A stretch of 23,254 nucleotides of DNA from Bacillota bacterium (lineage in GTDB: Bacteria; Bacillota; Clostridia; Peptostreptococcales; Anaerovoracaceae). Where the stretch lies: assembly GCA_017936025.1 (NCBI GenBank), contig JAGBGL010000046.1, forward strand, positions 1 through 23,254. The letters run 5' to 3'. Positions within the stretch are counted from its first letter, which is position 1, and each line of letters starts with the position of its first letter. A model generated the notes under the pieces. It searched no databases. It was not told where the DNA came from and worked only from the letters and a program-made list of their open reading frames with translations. Both the position numbers and the translations under genes were made by a program. Shown here in pieces: positions 6,601-14,946 of the stretch.

Positions 6601-9600
6601 ATGAATAAGTACAGATTAAATATTAACGGCAAAGAAGTTCTGGGGATCCCTGGTCAGACTATTTTAGAAGTTGCCAGAGAAAATGATATCTTCATCCCGA
6701 CTCTCTGCTATGATGAAAGAACTAAAATTTACGGATCATGCGGTCTGTGCATGTGCGAAGTTGAAGGCAATCCTAAACTGGTAAAGGCATGCGCTACAGA
6801 AATCGCACCGAACATGATTATCCGTACAAATACAGAAAGAGTTATAGAATCCAGAAAAACAAATCTGGAACTGCTGCTGTCCAATCACGTAGGTGACTGC
6901 AGACCTCCATGTGTTCTGGCTTGTCCTGCACAGACAGACTGCCAGGGTTATGTAGGTCTGATTGCGAACGGCGAATACGGTGCTGCGCTGGAACTGGTAA
7001 AAGATAAGATCGCGCTGCCTGCTTCCCTGGGAAGAGTATGTCCTCATCCATGTGAAACAGAATGCCGCAGAGGCCTCATAGATGAACCGATTTCTATTCA
7101 GATGCTGAAGAGATTCGTGGCAGATAATGACCTGATGGATGATGAAATCTTCATTCCTGAATGCGAACCTGATACAGGAAAGAGTGTCGCTGTTATCGGC
7201 GGCGGTCCTATGGGTCTGTCTGCAGCTTATTTCCTGAGACAGATGGGCCATGCAGTGACTATTTTTGAATCAATGCCTAAGGCAGGCGGAATGCTGCGTT
7301 ACGGTATTCCTGAATACAGACTGCCAAAAGAAGTTCTTGATATGGAAATTTCCATCATCGAACAGACCGGTGTTGAAATACTGACTAATACAAAAGTCGG
7401 TGTAGATATCCCGTTTGAAACTATCCGTGCTGATTATGATGCAGTTCTGCTGGGTATCGGTGCATGGGTATCTACAGGTGTTGGCTGCAAAGGAGAAGAT
7501 GCTGACGGTGTTATCGGCGGTATAGACTTCCTGAGAAAAGTTGTCCGCAATGAAGAAATCAAGCTGGGCGATAAAGTTGCTATCGTAGGCGGCGGTAATA
7601 CAGCTATGGATGCATGCAGAACAGCGGTAAGACTCGGTGCAAAGGAAGTATATAATATTTACAGACGTACTAAGGCTGAAATGCCTGCAGATCTGCTGGA
7701 AATCGAAGAAGCTGAAGAAGAAGGCGTAATCTTCAAGAACCTGACAAACCCTATCGAAGTTGTTTCTGATGAAAACGGTCACGTTAAGGAAGTTATCCTG
7801 CAGGTTATGGAACTGGGTGAACCTGATGAATCAGGCAGAAGAAAACCTGTTCCTGTTGAAGGCAAGACAGAAACTATCGCTATCGATAATATGATCCTGG
7901 CTATCGGTCAGGCAGTAGATGCCAAGCTGTTCAATGTTGATAAGACAAGAAAAGGCGGCATCGCATACGATCCGGATACATTCATGACAAGCATTCCTGG
8001 TGTGTTTGCCGGCGGGGACTGCGGTAATGACAAGATCTCCATCGCAGTGGAAGCTATCGCAGACGCAAGAAAAGCTTCTGAAGTGATCGATGCTTATCTG
8101 TTCGGCGAAGCCATCAAATATGAAAAACCTTTCGTAGTTGAAAGAAATGATATTACTGAAAAGACTTTCGAAGACAGAGAACGTGAATGCAGACCTCAGT
8201 ATGACATACTGTCTCCGGAAGAAAGAAAAGATAACTTTACAGAAGTAGTTCCTTGCGGATTTACAGCTGAGCAGGCTGAGCAGGAAGCAAACAGATGTCT
8301 GGAATGCGGATGTCACGACTACTTTGAATGCAAACTGATCGATCTGGCTAACCAGTATGATGTCAAACCTGACAGACTGGCAGGCGAAAAGAATGCAATC
8401 GAGTTTGAAGATGATCATCCATTCATCGTAAGAGATCCTAACAAGTGTATCCTGTGCGGTCTGTGTGTAAGAATGTGCGACGAAGTTATCGGTGCCGGAG
8501 CATTAGGTCTTGTAAACAGAGGGTTTGACACTGTAGTTAAGCCAACTCTTGAAAAACCTCTTATTGAATCCGGATGTATTTCCTGCGGACAGTGTGTAAG
8601 CGTATGTCCTACAGGTGCACTGCAGGAAAAAACAACAATGGTAAAAGAAGTACCTCTGCAGACTGATGTTACTGAAACAACATGTCCTTACTGTTCTGTT
8701 GGCTGCAGTATTCTGGTTGAAAGCTACGGAGATATCCTGATCAAGGCTAATGCAGATAAAGACGGTGTTGTAACAGAAGGTGTTATCTGCGGTAAAGGTA
8801 AGTGGGGATTTGACTGTGCTGTACTGGAAGATAAGCTGGTTGAGCCTATGGTAAAAGACGGAGACGGCTTCAGAGAAACTGATTACCATGAAGCATTCAT
8901 GCTGACAGCTAAAACTTGTCAGTCTATTGCTGCAAGATACGGTAAGGATGCAGTTGCTGTTGCGATTTCCGACAGATATACAAACGAAGAAGCGTATGCA
9001 ATCAAAAAAATGGCACGTGTAATGGGTGCGAAAGTGCTGTGCTTCAATAACAGAGCGAGCGGTCTGAAACCTGTGCTTGGATTTGATGCTTCTCCAAATA
9101 CAAGAGATGAACTGTTATCAACTGACCTGATCCTGAAGATCGGTTACCAGCCAACAGCAAATCCGATGATCAATATGAAGCTTAAAGCTGCTGCTGCAAA
9201 TGGTGCAAAAATCATCGATGTACCTGAAAGAATGGGTGCGCTGAAAGGCATTGCAAAGGCTCTGATCGATGCAGGCATGACTTCTGACAGACCTGGCTTT
9301 GAAGAGTTCAAAGCAAGCCTGGCAGATGTTGATACATGTGAAAACTGTGCTGCGATCGCGGAAGAATACATGAAAGCAAAGAAAGCTATGATCGTATTCA
9401 CACAGAACTACGCAACAACTGAAGCTGCGACAATGATTGCAAACATCGCAATGCTGTCAGGACACATCGGCTCTCCTCGTGACGGTATCCTGCAGGTTAA
9501 ACCTAAGAACAACTCTCAGGGACTGATTGACCTGGGAATCAGAGCAGGCAAAGAAGCTATGGAAGGTGTTAAAGCTCTGCTGATTTTCGGTGAAGATCCT

Positions 9601-10047
9601 AAAGTTGATCTGTCCGGTCTGGACTTCCTGATGGTTTCCGACACACACGTTACAGATGCAGTTGCTTCTGCAGATGTTGTACTGCCTGGAACAGGATTTG
9701 CAAACACTGACGGTACATATACAAATACAGAAAGAAGACTGGTACCGGTAGAAAGAGTCATCGTTGAAGACGTTGCGTTCTCCAACTGGGAAATCGCTTC
9801 TGAAATTGCACATGTATATGAAGTTGACTTCGGCTGGGAAGATGAATTCGATATTTCCGAAGAAATGGACGATACTTTTGCTAAATATGCATATGCAGAA
9901 ATCGGTGAAGTACTGGATGGAGTACTGGCTCCTACAGAAGATGCGAAATTCGTCGTTGTCGGCGAAGCAGAATTTGCTGAGCCTATGGCCTGCACAGATA
10001 ATCTGATGAACATGATCAGTGAAATACTGCCAAAACCGGCAAAATAA
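6601..10047 (+). CDS. stnC: StnC-like fusion: [2Fe-2S] + GltD/NfnB-type NADPH domain + ferredoxin + NuoG-like tail
   Basis: 1148 aa. In order: a [2Fe-2S] domain (C36, C47, C50, C64); a GltD-type Fe-S domain (C100, C104, C108, C114, then C147, C151, C155); an FAD site GGGPMG at 200-205 and an NADPH-type site GGGNTAMD from 330, followed by the Arg pair of YRRTKAEMP; a small cluster motif C566/C569/C571/C576; a 2x[4Fe-4S] ferredoxin (C616-C626 and C659-C669); then a molybdopterin-oxidoreductase-like domain from about 690 with its own cluster, C695/C698/C702/C730. No [FeFe]-hydrogenase H-cluster motif occurs, so this is not HydA. The position where formate dehydrogenases carry Sec or Cys reads FNNRASGLKPVLG, with neither. 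The tail therefore looks NuoG-like and cofactor-free. Published Stn transhydrogenases have a NuoG-like and a GltD-like part in StnC, as here. It probably links NADPH to the StnAB bifurcating module. Confidence 0.82.
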   Translation: MNKYRLNINGKEVLGIPGQTILEVARENDIFIPTLCYDERTKIYGSCGLCMCEVEGNPKLVKACATEIAPNMIIRTNTERVIESRKTNLELLLSNHVGDCRPPCVLACPAQTDCQGYVGLIANGEYGAALELVKDKIALPASLGRVCPHPCETECRRGLIDEPISIQMLKRFVADNDLMDDEIFIPECEPDTGKSVAVIGGGPMGLSAAYFLRQMGHAVTIFESMPKAGGMLRYGIPEYRLPKEVLDMEISIIEQTGVEILTNTKVGVDIPFETIRADYDAVLLGIGAWVSTGVGCKGEDADGVIGGIDFLRKVVRNEEIKLGDKVAIVGGGNTAMDACRTAVRLGAKEVYNIYRRTKAEMPADLLEIEEAEEEGVIFKNLTNPIEVVSDENGHVKEVILQVMELGEPDESGRRKPVPVEGKTETIAIDNMILAIGQAVDAKLFNVDKTRKGGIAYDPDTFMTSIPGVFAGGDCGNDKISIAVEAIADARKASEVIDAYLFGEAIKYEKPFVVERNDITEKTFEDRERECRPQYDILSPEERKDNFTEVVPCGFTAEQAEQEANRCLECGCHDYFECKLIDLANQYDVKPDRLAGEKNAIEFEDDHPFIVRDPNKCILCGLCVRMCDEVIGAGALGLVNRGFDTVVKPTLEKPLIESGCISCGQCVSVCPTGALQEKTTMVKEVPLQTDVTETTCPYCSVGCSILVESYGDILIKANADKDGVVTEGVICGKGKWGFDCAVLEDKLVEPMVKDGDGFRETDYHEAFMLTAKTCQSIAARYGKDAVAVAISDRYTNEEAYAIKKMARVMGAKVLCFNNRASGLKPVLGFDASPNTRDELLSTDLILKIGYQPTANPMINMKLKAAAANGAKIIDVPERMGALKGIAKALIDAGMTSDRPGFEEFKASLADVDTCENCAAIAEEYMKAKKAMIVFTQNYATTEAATMIANIAMLSGHIGSPRDGILQVKPKNNSQGLIDLGIRAGKEAMEGVKALLIFGEDPKVDLSGLDFLMVSDTHVTDAVASADVVLPGTGFANTDGTYTNTERRLVPVERVIVEDVAFSNWEIASEIAHVYEVDFGWEDEFDISEEMDDTFAKYAYAEIGEVLDGVLAPTEDAKFVVVGEAEFAEPMACTDNLMNMISEILPKPAK

Positions 10048-10058
10048 AAAGAAATAAG

Positions 10059-10085
10059 GCGGAGTGTTTCTGACACTCCGCTTTG
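10059..10085 (+). terminator. Hairpin terminator or attenuator after stnC
   Basis: A perfect 9-bp stem, GCGGAGTGT with ACACTCCGC (10059-10067 and 10073-10081), has a 5-nt loop. Only TTT follows before a G, so termination may be partial and some transcription may run on into glnA. Confidence 0.7.
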
Positions 10086-10125
10086 TGATATTTAAGTCAT
10101 TTGAGCTGAAAAGGAGAAAGGCAAT

Positions 10126-11556
10126 ATGTTTAAGTCATTAGAAGAAGCTAAACGATTTATGGAAAGCAAGAATATCCAGATGGTCGATTTTATGATGATT
10201 GACCTGAACGGAAGATGGAGACATCTTACTATTCCTGCAGAAAGACTGACAGAAGATACATTTGTAAGCGGTATCGGTTTTGATGGAAGCAACTACGGAT
10301 TTGCCCCTGTAGAAAAGAGTGACATGGTATTTATTCCGGACCTGTCTTCCGCATATGTCGATCCGTTCATGGAAATACCTACGCTGGCTATGATCGGTGA
10401 TGTTTATGTTATCGATTATCCTGAAAACAGACGTTTTGACCAGGACCCTAGAAATGTTGCAAAACATGCCGAAAAGTATCTGAAAGAAACAGGCATAGCA
10501 GATGAGCTGCGTATAGGACCTGAATTTGAATTCCACGTATTTGATCACGTAAGCTATTCTACAGCACCTAACGATGCGGGCTTCCGTGTAGATACAGCAC
10601 AGGCAGAATGGAATACGGGCGATGCAGGCTTCAACCTGGGATATAAGATGCCTCATAAGGGCGGATATCATATGGCACCGCCTCAGGATATCCTGTACGA
10701 TTTCAGAAGCAGAGCCGCTATGCTGCTCGAATCCATGGGTATCAAAGTTAAATACCATCACCATGAAGTGGGCGGTCCGGGCCAGGTAGAAATCGAAGTC
10801 GAATTCGGCGGTGTAGCTGAAATGGCAGATAAAACAATGATGACAAAATACCTGATCAAGAACCAGGCCATCATGGAAGGTAAAACAGCGACATTCATGC
10901 CAAAACCTCTGTACGATGAAGCAGGTAACGGAATGCATGTACATATGCATCTGTTCAAAGATGGAAAACCTCTGTTCTATGATGAAAAAGGATACTCCCA
11001 GTTATCACAGACTGCTATGTATTTCATCGGCGGTATCCTGAAGCATATCGCAGCACTGTGTGCGTTCACTAACCCAAGTACAAACTCTTTCAAACGTCTG
11101 GTGCCTGGCTATGAAGCACCTGTAACGATCGGTTTTGCGACAGCCAACAGAAGTTCCGTTATCCGTGTTCCTGCTTATGCGAAAACTCCTGAAACAAAAC
11201 GTTTTGAAATCCGTAACCCGGACGGAACATGCAATCCGTACTATGCATATGCAGCTATTCTGATGGCAGGTATTGACGGTATCCAGAATAAGATCGACCC
11301 GGTTGCGGAAGGATACGGTCCATATGACTTCAACCTGTATAATCTGAGCCCTGAAGAAGCGAAAAAAATAAAGGGACTGCCAAAGACACTGGATGAAGCA
11401 CTGGATGCACTGCATAAAGATCACAAATTCCTGACTGCAGGAGGTGTATTCCCTAAGAGACTTATAGATATCTGGATCGCAAACAAGAGAGAAGATACGA
11501 AGAAATTCGGGCAGATGCCTACTGCAATGGAATTCCAGTTGTATTACGATCTGTAA
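10126..11556 (+). CDS. glnA: Glutamine synthetase, type I (beta-like)
   Basis: 476 aa, a cytoplasmic dodecameric enzyme making glutamine from glutamate, ammonia and ATP. The beta-grasp domain (about 1-105) and catalytic domain follow the GlnA order: FDGSNYGFAPVEKSDM, GPEFEFHVFD (metal Glu), HHHEVGGPGQVEIE, NGMHVHMHLF, NPSTNSFKRLVPGYEAPV and RFEIRNPDGTCNPY. Length and the segment FNLYNLSPEEAKKI resemble the GSI-beta group, in which the corresponding Tyr (here Y405) is the adenylylation site; a GSI-alpha enzyme as in Bacillus would be nearer 445 aa. I see no adenylyltransferase gene here, so modification is unproven. ATG 10126 is 9 nt after AAGGAG (10111-10116). I find no clear promoter in the 78-nt gap, so it may depend on read-through from stnC. 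Confidence 0.95.
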   Translation: MFKSLEEAKRFMESKNIQMVDFMMIDLNGRWRHLTIPAERLTEDTFVSGIGFDGSNYGFAPVEKSDMVFIPDLSSAYVDPFMEIPTLAMIGDVYVIDYPENRRFDQDPRNVAKHAEKYLKETGIADELRIGPEFEFHVFDHVSYSTAPNDAGFRVDTAQAEWNTGDAGFNLGYKMPHKGGYHMAPPQDILYDFRSRAAMLLESMGIKVKYHHHEVGGPGQVEIEVEFGGVAEMADKTMMTKYLIKNQAIMEGKTATFMPKPLYDEAGNGMHVHMHLFKDGKPLFYDEKGYSQLSQTAMYFIGGILKHIAALCAFTNPSTNSFKRLVPGYEAPVTIGFATANRSSVIRVPAYAKTPETKRFEIRNPDGTCNPYYAYAAILMAGIDGIQNKIDPVAEGYGPYDFNLYNLSPEEAKKIKGLPKTLDEALDALHKDHKFLTAGGVFPKRLIDIWIANKREDTKKFGQMPTAMEFQLYYDL

Positions 11557-11566
11557 ATTTAGTTTT

Positions 11567-11595
11567 TCCCCTGTCTTTTGGCAGGGGAGTTTTTA
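11567..11595 (+). terminator. Rho-independent terminator after glnA
   Basis: CCCCTGTC (11568-11575) pairs with GGCAGGGG (11580-11587), one G-T pair, with a TTTT loop and an extra T-A at the base, followed by G and five Ts. It ends only about 6 nt before the ribosome site of the next gene, which must therefore rely on read-through or on a promoter I cannot see. Confidence 0.9.
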
Positions 11596-11611
11596 ACTCA
11601 CAGGAGAGAAT

Positions 11612-12382
11612 ATGAAAAAGTGGATACAGGAAATAATCGAAAATTTTATCCGTGAATATGAACAGCATACAGAAACAAAATGGGGGAGTCCCATAGTCGG
11701 ATTTGCGGATGCAAAAAAACTGGGAGAACTGAAAGAACTGGTTTCTCCTGAACATGGCATGCCGCAGGATATGATTTCTGATGCAACAGTAGTGATTGCA
11801 TATTTTGTACCGTTCCTCAAAGAAATGGCAGATACTAATAAGTTTGAAGGACTGTCTTCTCCGGAATGGGCACAGGCATATGAAGAAACAAACATTATGC
11901 TCACAGCTATAAATGAACATATTATCGGGGAGCTGAAAAATAAAGGCTATGATGCGGCAATGCATCATGAAGCCGGCAGATTCAATAAAGAAAAGCTGAT
12001 CAGCAACTGGTCGCAGCGGCATATCGCTTTTGAAGCAGGTCTCGGGACTTTTGGCATGAACAATATGCTTATCACTGAAAAAGGCTGCTGCGGCAGATAT
12101 AGTACAGTTATAACAAATCTTGATGTTACACCGGACTCTCCGCAGGTTGCTGAAAGATGTTTGTATAAATCATCAGGTAAGTGCGGTGCATGTATGAAAA
12201 AATGTCCGAAGGGCGCACTGACACCGGAAGGGTTCGACAGGCACAAGTGTTATGAGATGTGCCTGGAAAACGCGGAAGTATATACTGATTTCGGAAGTTC
12301 ATATACAACAGATGATGAAGAGATAAACGGCAGCGAAGTGTGCGGTAAGTGTGTGGCAGGAATGCCGTGTGCATTTCTTTAA
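11612..12382 (+). CDS. Epoxyqueuosine reductase (QueG)-related Fe-S protein
   Basis: 256 aa. The N-terminal half matches the QueG/DUF1730 type of fold (IAFEAGLGTFGMNNMLITEK, then CCGRYSTVITNL). A C-terminal ferredoxin-like part follows with C191-x2-C194-x3-C198-P and C213/C217, then C244-x2-C247-x4-C252, enough cysteines for two [4Fe-4S] clusters. True QueG reduces epoxyqueuosine in tRNA with cobalamin and is usually longer (over 300 aa). This shorter form is widespread in Clostridia under the same name, but its reaction is not established to my knowledge, so I give no symbol. ATG 11612 follows AGGAG (11602-11606) by 5 nt. It lies just after a strong terminator. No queuosine genes are nearby. 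Confidence 0.75.
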   Translation: MKKWIQEIIENFIREYEQHTETKWGSPIVGFADAKKLGELKELVSPEHGMPQDMISDATVVIAYFVPFLKEMADTNKFEGLSSPEWAQAYEETNIMLTAINEHIIGELKNKGYDAAMHHEAGRFNKEKLISNWSQRHIAFEAGLGTFGMNNMLITEKGCCGRYSTVITNLDVTPDSPQVAERCLYKSSGKCGACMKKCPKGALTPEGFDRHKCYEMCLENAEVYTDFGSSYTTDDEEINGSEVCGKCVAGMPCAFL

Positions 12383-12386
12383 ACTG

Positions 12387-12415
12387 TTGTAAATCATCAT
12401 GAAATGCGATATACT
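12387..12415 (+). promoter_or_regulatory. Sigma-A promoter for argH
   Basis: TTGTAA (12387-12392, 4/6) and TATACT (12410-12415, 5/6) with a 17-nt spacer, 23 nt before the AGGAGG of argH. Confidence 0.65.
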
Positions 12416-12452
12416 TTTAATTAATTATTCTGTAATTTAGGAGGAAACTATT

Positions 12453-13844
12453 ATGGCTAGCCTGTGGGGCGGAAGATTTGAAAAAGAGATGGATTCTCTG
12501 GTAAAGGAATTCAATGCATCTATTTTCTTTGATCAGAGAATGTACAATGAAGATATAGACGGCAGTATTGCTCATGTAACAATGCTGGGAGAACAGGGTA
12601 TCGTTACAAAGGAGGAAGCTGATCAGATCATTGCAGGTCTGGAAGTTATCAGAGGCAAGATCGCTTCCGGTGAAATCGTTTTCAATGTGGACGACGAAGA
12701 CATCCACATGGGTATCGAAGCGAGACTGATCGCTGAGATCGGCGATGTTGCGAAAAAACTGCATACTGCAAGAAGCAGAAATGACCAGTGTCAGGTCGAC
12801 GGCAGAATGTACCTGCGTAAGGAAAGTAAAGAAATCATGGAAAGACTGCTGTATCTGGAGTCCGTTATTCTTGAAAAAGCGGAAAAATATGCGGATTCCA
12901 TCACTGTAGGTTTCACACATGTGCAGCATGCGCAGCCTATCACAGTGGGTTTTGTTTTCATGGCTTACTTCCAGATGTTCAAGAGAGATATCGAACGACT
13001 GATGGACTGCTATGAAAGAATGAACGTATCTCCGCTGGGCTCCTGTGCACTGGCGGGAACAACGCTTCCTACTAACAGACACAGAACTGCAGAACTGCTG
13101 GGCTTCACTGCACCTACAGAAAATGCCATGGACAGTGTCAGTGACAGAGACTATGCGCTGGAATTCATGAGTGCAGCTTCCATCTCCATGATGCATCTGT
13201 CCAGATGGGCCGAAGAATTTGTATGGTGGAATTCACAGGAATTTTCATATATCGCGATCGATGACAGTTACTGTACAGGCTCCAGCATCATGCCTCAGAA
13301 GAAGAACCCTGATATGGCAGAACTGCTGAGAGGTAAGGTCGGCAGAGTATACGGCGACCTGATGCAGCTGCTGACTGTAATGAAGGGAACACCTCTGGCA
13401 TACAATAAAGATTTCCAGGAAGATAAAGAAGGTCTGTTTGATACAGTTGATACATGGAAAGCAAGCATCCAGATCTTTGCTAATATGCTGGAAAAAACAG
13501 AATTCAGAATGGATCAGATCGAAAAACAGTTTGATAAGGGATTCCTGAATGCAACAGATATTGCTGAACACCTGGCAGTACAGGGAGTTCCGTTCAGAGA
13601 AGCTCATTCCATCGTAGGTCAGATGGTTAAAGTCTGTGAAGTGAAAGGCTGTGATTTTGAAGATCTGACAAATGAAGATCTCCAGGCCATTGACAGCAGA
13701 GTAACTAAAGAATCTCTGGGAGATATCAGCATCAAAGCATGTGTCGATGCGAGAATGTCATTTGGAGGAACAGCTCCTGCAGAAGTATTAAGACAGGTAA
13801 AAGTCGGAAAAGAATGGCTGGAAAACCTGCCTGAACTGGCATAA
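12453..13844 (+). CDS. argH: Argininosuccinate lyase
   Basis: 463 aa, the usual length. It cleaves argininosuccinate to arginine and fumarate, the last step of arginine synthesis. It starts with the family N-terminus (SLWGGRFEKEMDSLVKEFNA). It carries the conserved substrate stretch TARSRNDQ, the HVQHAQPIT motif and the fumarate-lyase signature GSSIMPQKKNPD at 276-287, whose flexible loop holds the catalytic Ser. The C-terminus ends in the expected helical domain (FGGTAPAEVLRQ). ATG is 8 nt after AGGAGG (12439-12444). It stands alone with its own promoter and terminator; argG, its usual partner, is not in the window. Nothing suggests loss of function. Confidence 0.97.
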   Translation: MASLWGGRFEKEMDSLVKEFNASIFFDQRMYNEDIDGSIAHVTMLGEQGIVTKEEADQIIAGLEVIRGKIASGEIVFNVDDEDIHMGIEARLIAEIGDVAKKLHTARSRNDQCQVDGRMYLRKESKEIMERLLYLESVILEKAEKYADSITVGFTHVQHAQPITVGFVFMAYFQMFKRDIERLMDCYERMNVSPLGSCALAGTTLPTNRHRTAELLGFTAPTENAMDSVSDRDYALEFMSAASISMMHLSRWAEEFVWWNSQEFSYIAIDDSYCTGSSIMPQKKNPDMAELLRGKVGRVYGDLMQLLTVMKGTPLAYNKDFQEDKEGLFDTVDTWKASIQIFANMLEKTEFRMDQIEKQFDKGFLNATDIAEHLAVQGVPFREAHSIVGQMVKVCEVKGCDFEDLTNEDLQAIDSRVTKESLGDISIKACVDARMSFGGTAPAEVLRQVKVGKEWLENLPELA

Positions 13845-13868
13845 AATATTATAATACAGAGAAAAAAG

Positions 13869-13895
13869 AAGGCTGCGGTATATACGCAGCCTTTT
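13869..13895 (+). terminator. Terminator of argH
   Basis: AAGGCTGCG (13869-13877) pairs with CGCAGCCTT (13885-13893) around a 7-nt loop, followed by a short T-run on the + strand. Confidence 0.85.
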
Positions 13896-13906
13896 GTGAT
13901 GCAATG

Positions 13907-13934
13907 AAAAGGACTGTGTCTGTGACACAGTCCT
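13907..13934 (-). terminator. Terminator of the crotonase gene
   Basis: A perfect 10-bp stem (13910-13919 with 13925-13934, AGGACTGTGT/ACACAGTCCT) has a 5-nt loop and a TTTT run on the minus strand (complement of 13907-13910), 11 nt after the minus-strand stop. The + side is followed by GAAAATTTTT, so it may also act as a second barrier for argH transcripts. Confidence 0.85.
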
Positions 13935-13945
13935 GAAAATTTTTA

Positions 13946-14722
13946 TTATCTGTTTTTGAATTCAGGTTTTCTCTTTTCGAGGAATGCAGTCATACCTTCT
14001 GTCTTATCCTGAGATCCGAAAGTGGAAGTGAATGCCTCAACTTCGAGGACGCTTGCAGTGTGGATATCGATATCGAATGCCTTGTTCAGAGCAGTTTTTG
14101 CAACGCCTACAGCGATAGGAGCATTCTTGATGATCTTCTGTGCGATTCCTTCGCAAGTTGCGATCAGTTCTTCAGGAGCAACTACTTTTTCAACCAGTCC
14201 GATGCGGTAAGCTTCTGCGGAGTCGATCATGTCAGCAGTCATCAGCAGGTAATTTGCCATACCTTTGCCGACCAGTCTTGCTAATCTGATAGTGCCGCCG
14301 AATCCGGGGATGATTCCCAGACCAACTTCAGGCTGACCGAACTTAGCCTTTTCGGAAGCGATGCGGAAATCACATGCCATGGACAGTTCGCATCCGCCGC
14401 CCAGTGCGAATCCGTTAACTGCAGCGATGAATGGTTTTTCGATGCTTTCGATATAGTTCATTACTCTGTGTCCTTTGGCGATCATGTTTCTTCCGCCGAT
14501 GGAGTCCAGGGAATTCATTTCAGCGATGTCAGCGCCGGCAACGAAAGCTTTTCCTTCGCCTGTTAAGATAACGACTCTTACTTCGTCGTCCTTTTCGATT
14601 TTAGTACATACATCGTACAGTTCATCTAAAACCTGATTGTTGATAGCATTCATAGCTTTAGGTCTGCTGATAGTGATGTAGCCGATACCGTCTTTTACTT
14701 CGTATTTAATAGTTTCGTACAT
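13946..14722 (-). CDS. crt: Enoyl-CoA hydratase / crotonase (3-hydroxybutyryl-CoA dehydratase-like)
   Basis: 258 aa, typical for short-chain crotonases, which hydrate crotonyl-CoA or dehydrate 3-hydroxybutyryl-CoA in butyrate-type and amino-acid fermentation. The oxyanion-hole segment AFVAGADIAEM (59-69) and NGFALGGGCELSMACDFR (103-120) are intact. The two catalytic glutamates of active hydratases are present: E112 (GGGCEL) and E132 (GQPEVGLGIIPG). The minus-strand ATG at 14722 follows AAAGGA (14739-14734) by 11 nt, a rather long gap. Other butyrate genes (hbd, bcd, etf, thl) are not adjacent, so the physiological substrate is inferred. I see no convincing promoter in the AT-rich upstream stretch. 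Confidence 0.9.
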   Translation of the reverse strand: MYETIKYEVKDGIGYITISRPKAMNAINNQVLDELYDVCTKIEKDDEVRVVILTGEGKAFVAGADIAEMNSLDSIGGRNMIAKGHRVMNYIESIEKPFIAAVNGFALGGGCELSMACDFRIASEKAKFGQPEVGLGIIPGFGGTIRLARLVGKGMANYLLMTADMIDSAEAYRIGLVEKVVAPEELIATCEGIAQKIIKNAPIAVGVAKTALNKAFDIDIHTASVLEVEAFTSTFGSQDKTEGMTAFLEKRKPEFKNR

Positions 14723-14910
14723 ATACCCAAATGTCCTTTCTTAACAATATTTTTATATTATTATTTTAATTCATAAAATATCTAATACTTTTAATTATTT
14801 TATCACTTTAAGAAAATAATTTCCATATGTACGAAAAAAATTGTGTGACGATTTTATGCATATAGTAGTGCGAAAATATTGAAAGGGGAGGGCAGTACAC
14901 TTCTGTATTT

Positions 14911-14944
14911 GAGTTGCGCGCCACAGCGTAGCTGCGGGCAACTC
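14911..14944. repeat. GC-rich imperfect inverted repeat, possible small dispersed element
   Basis: Outer arms GAGTTGC and GCAACTC (14911-14917 and 14938-14944) pair perfectly. After a G-G mismatch CGC/GCG pairs, and the centre CAGC-GTA-GCTG forms a further short hairpin. Its base composition stands out from the AT-rich surroundings. A second terminator for gdh read-through or a REP-like repeat are both possible; no second copy lies in this window. Confidence 0.45.
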
Positions 14945-14946
14945 AT

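Noticed and set aside
4803..6632. 609-codon open frame on the minus strand opposite stnB
   Set aside because: It lies antisense to a gene with unmistakable motifs. Its translation is rich in Phe, Cys, Ser and Ile with no domain signature and no ribosome site at its start. Long antisense frames are a by-product of codon bias.
6601..10047. Calling stnC an [FeFe]-hydrogenase or an active formate dehydrogenase
   Set aside because: No TSCCP, MPC or C-x3-C H-cluster motifs occur, and there is no Sec (in-frame TGA) or catalytic Cys at the formate dehydrogenase position.
10138..10950. 270-codon minus-strand frame inside glnA
   Set aside because: Antisense to a clear glutamine synthetase, with no motif and no upstream ribosome site.
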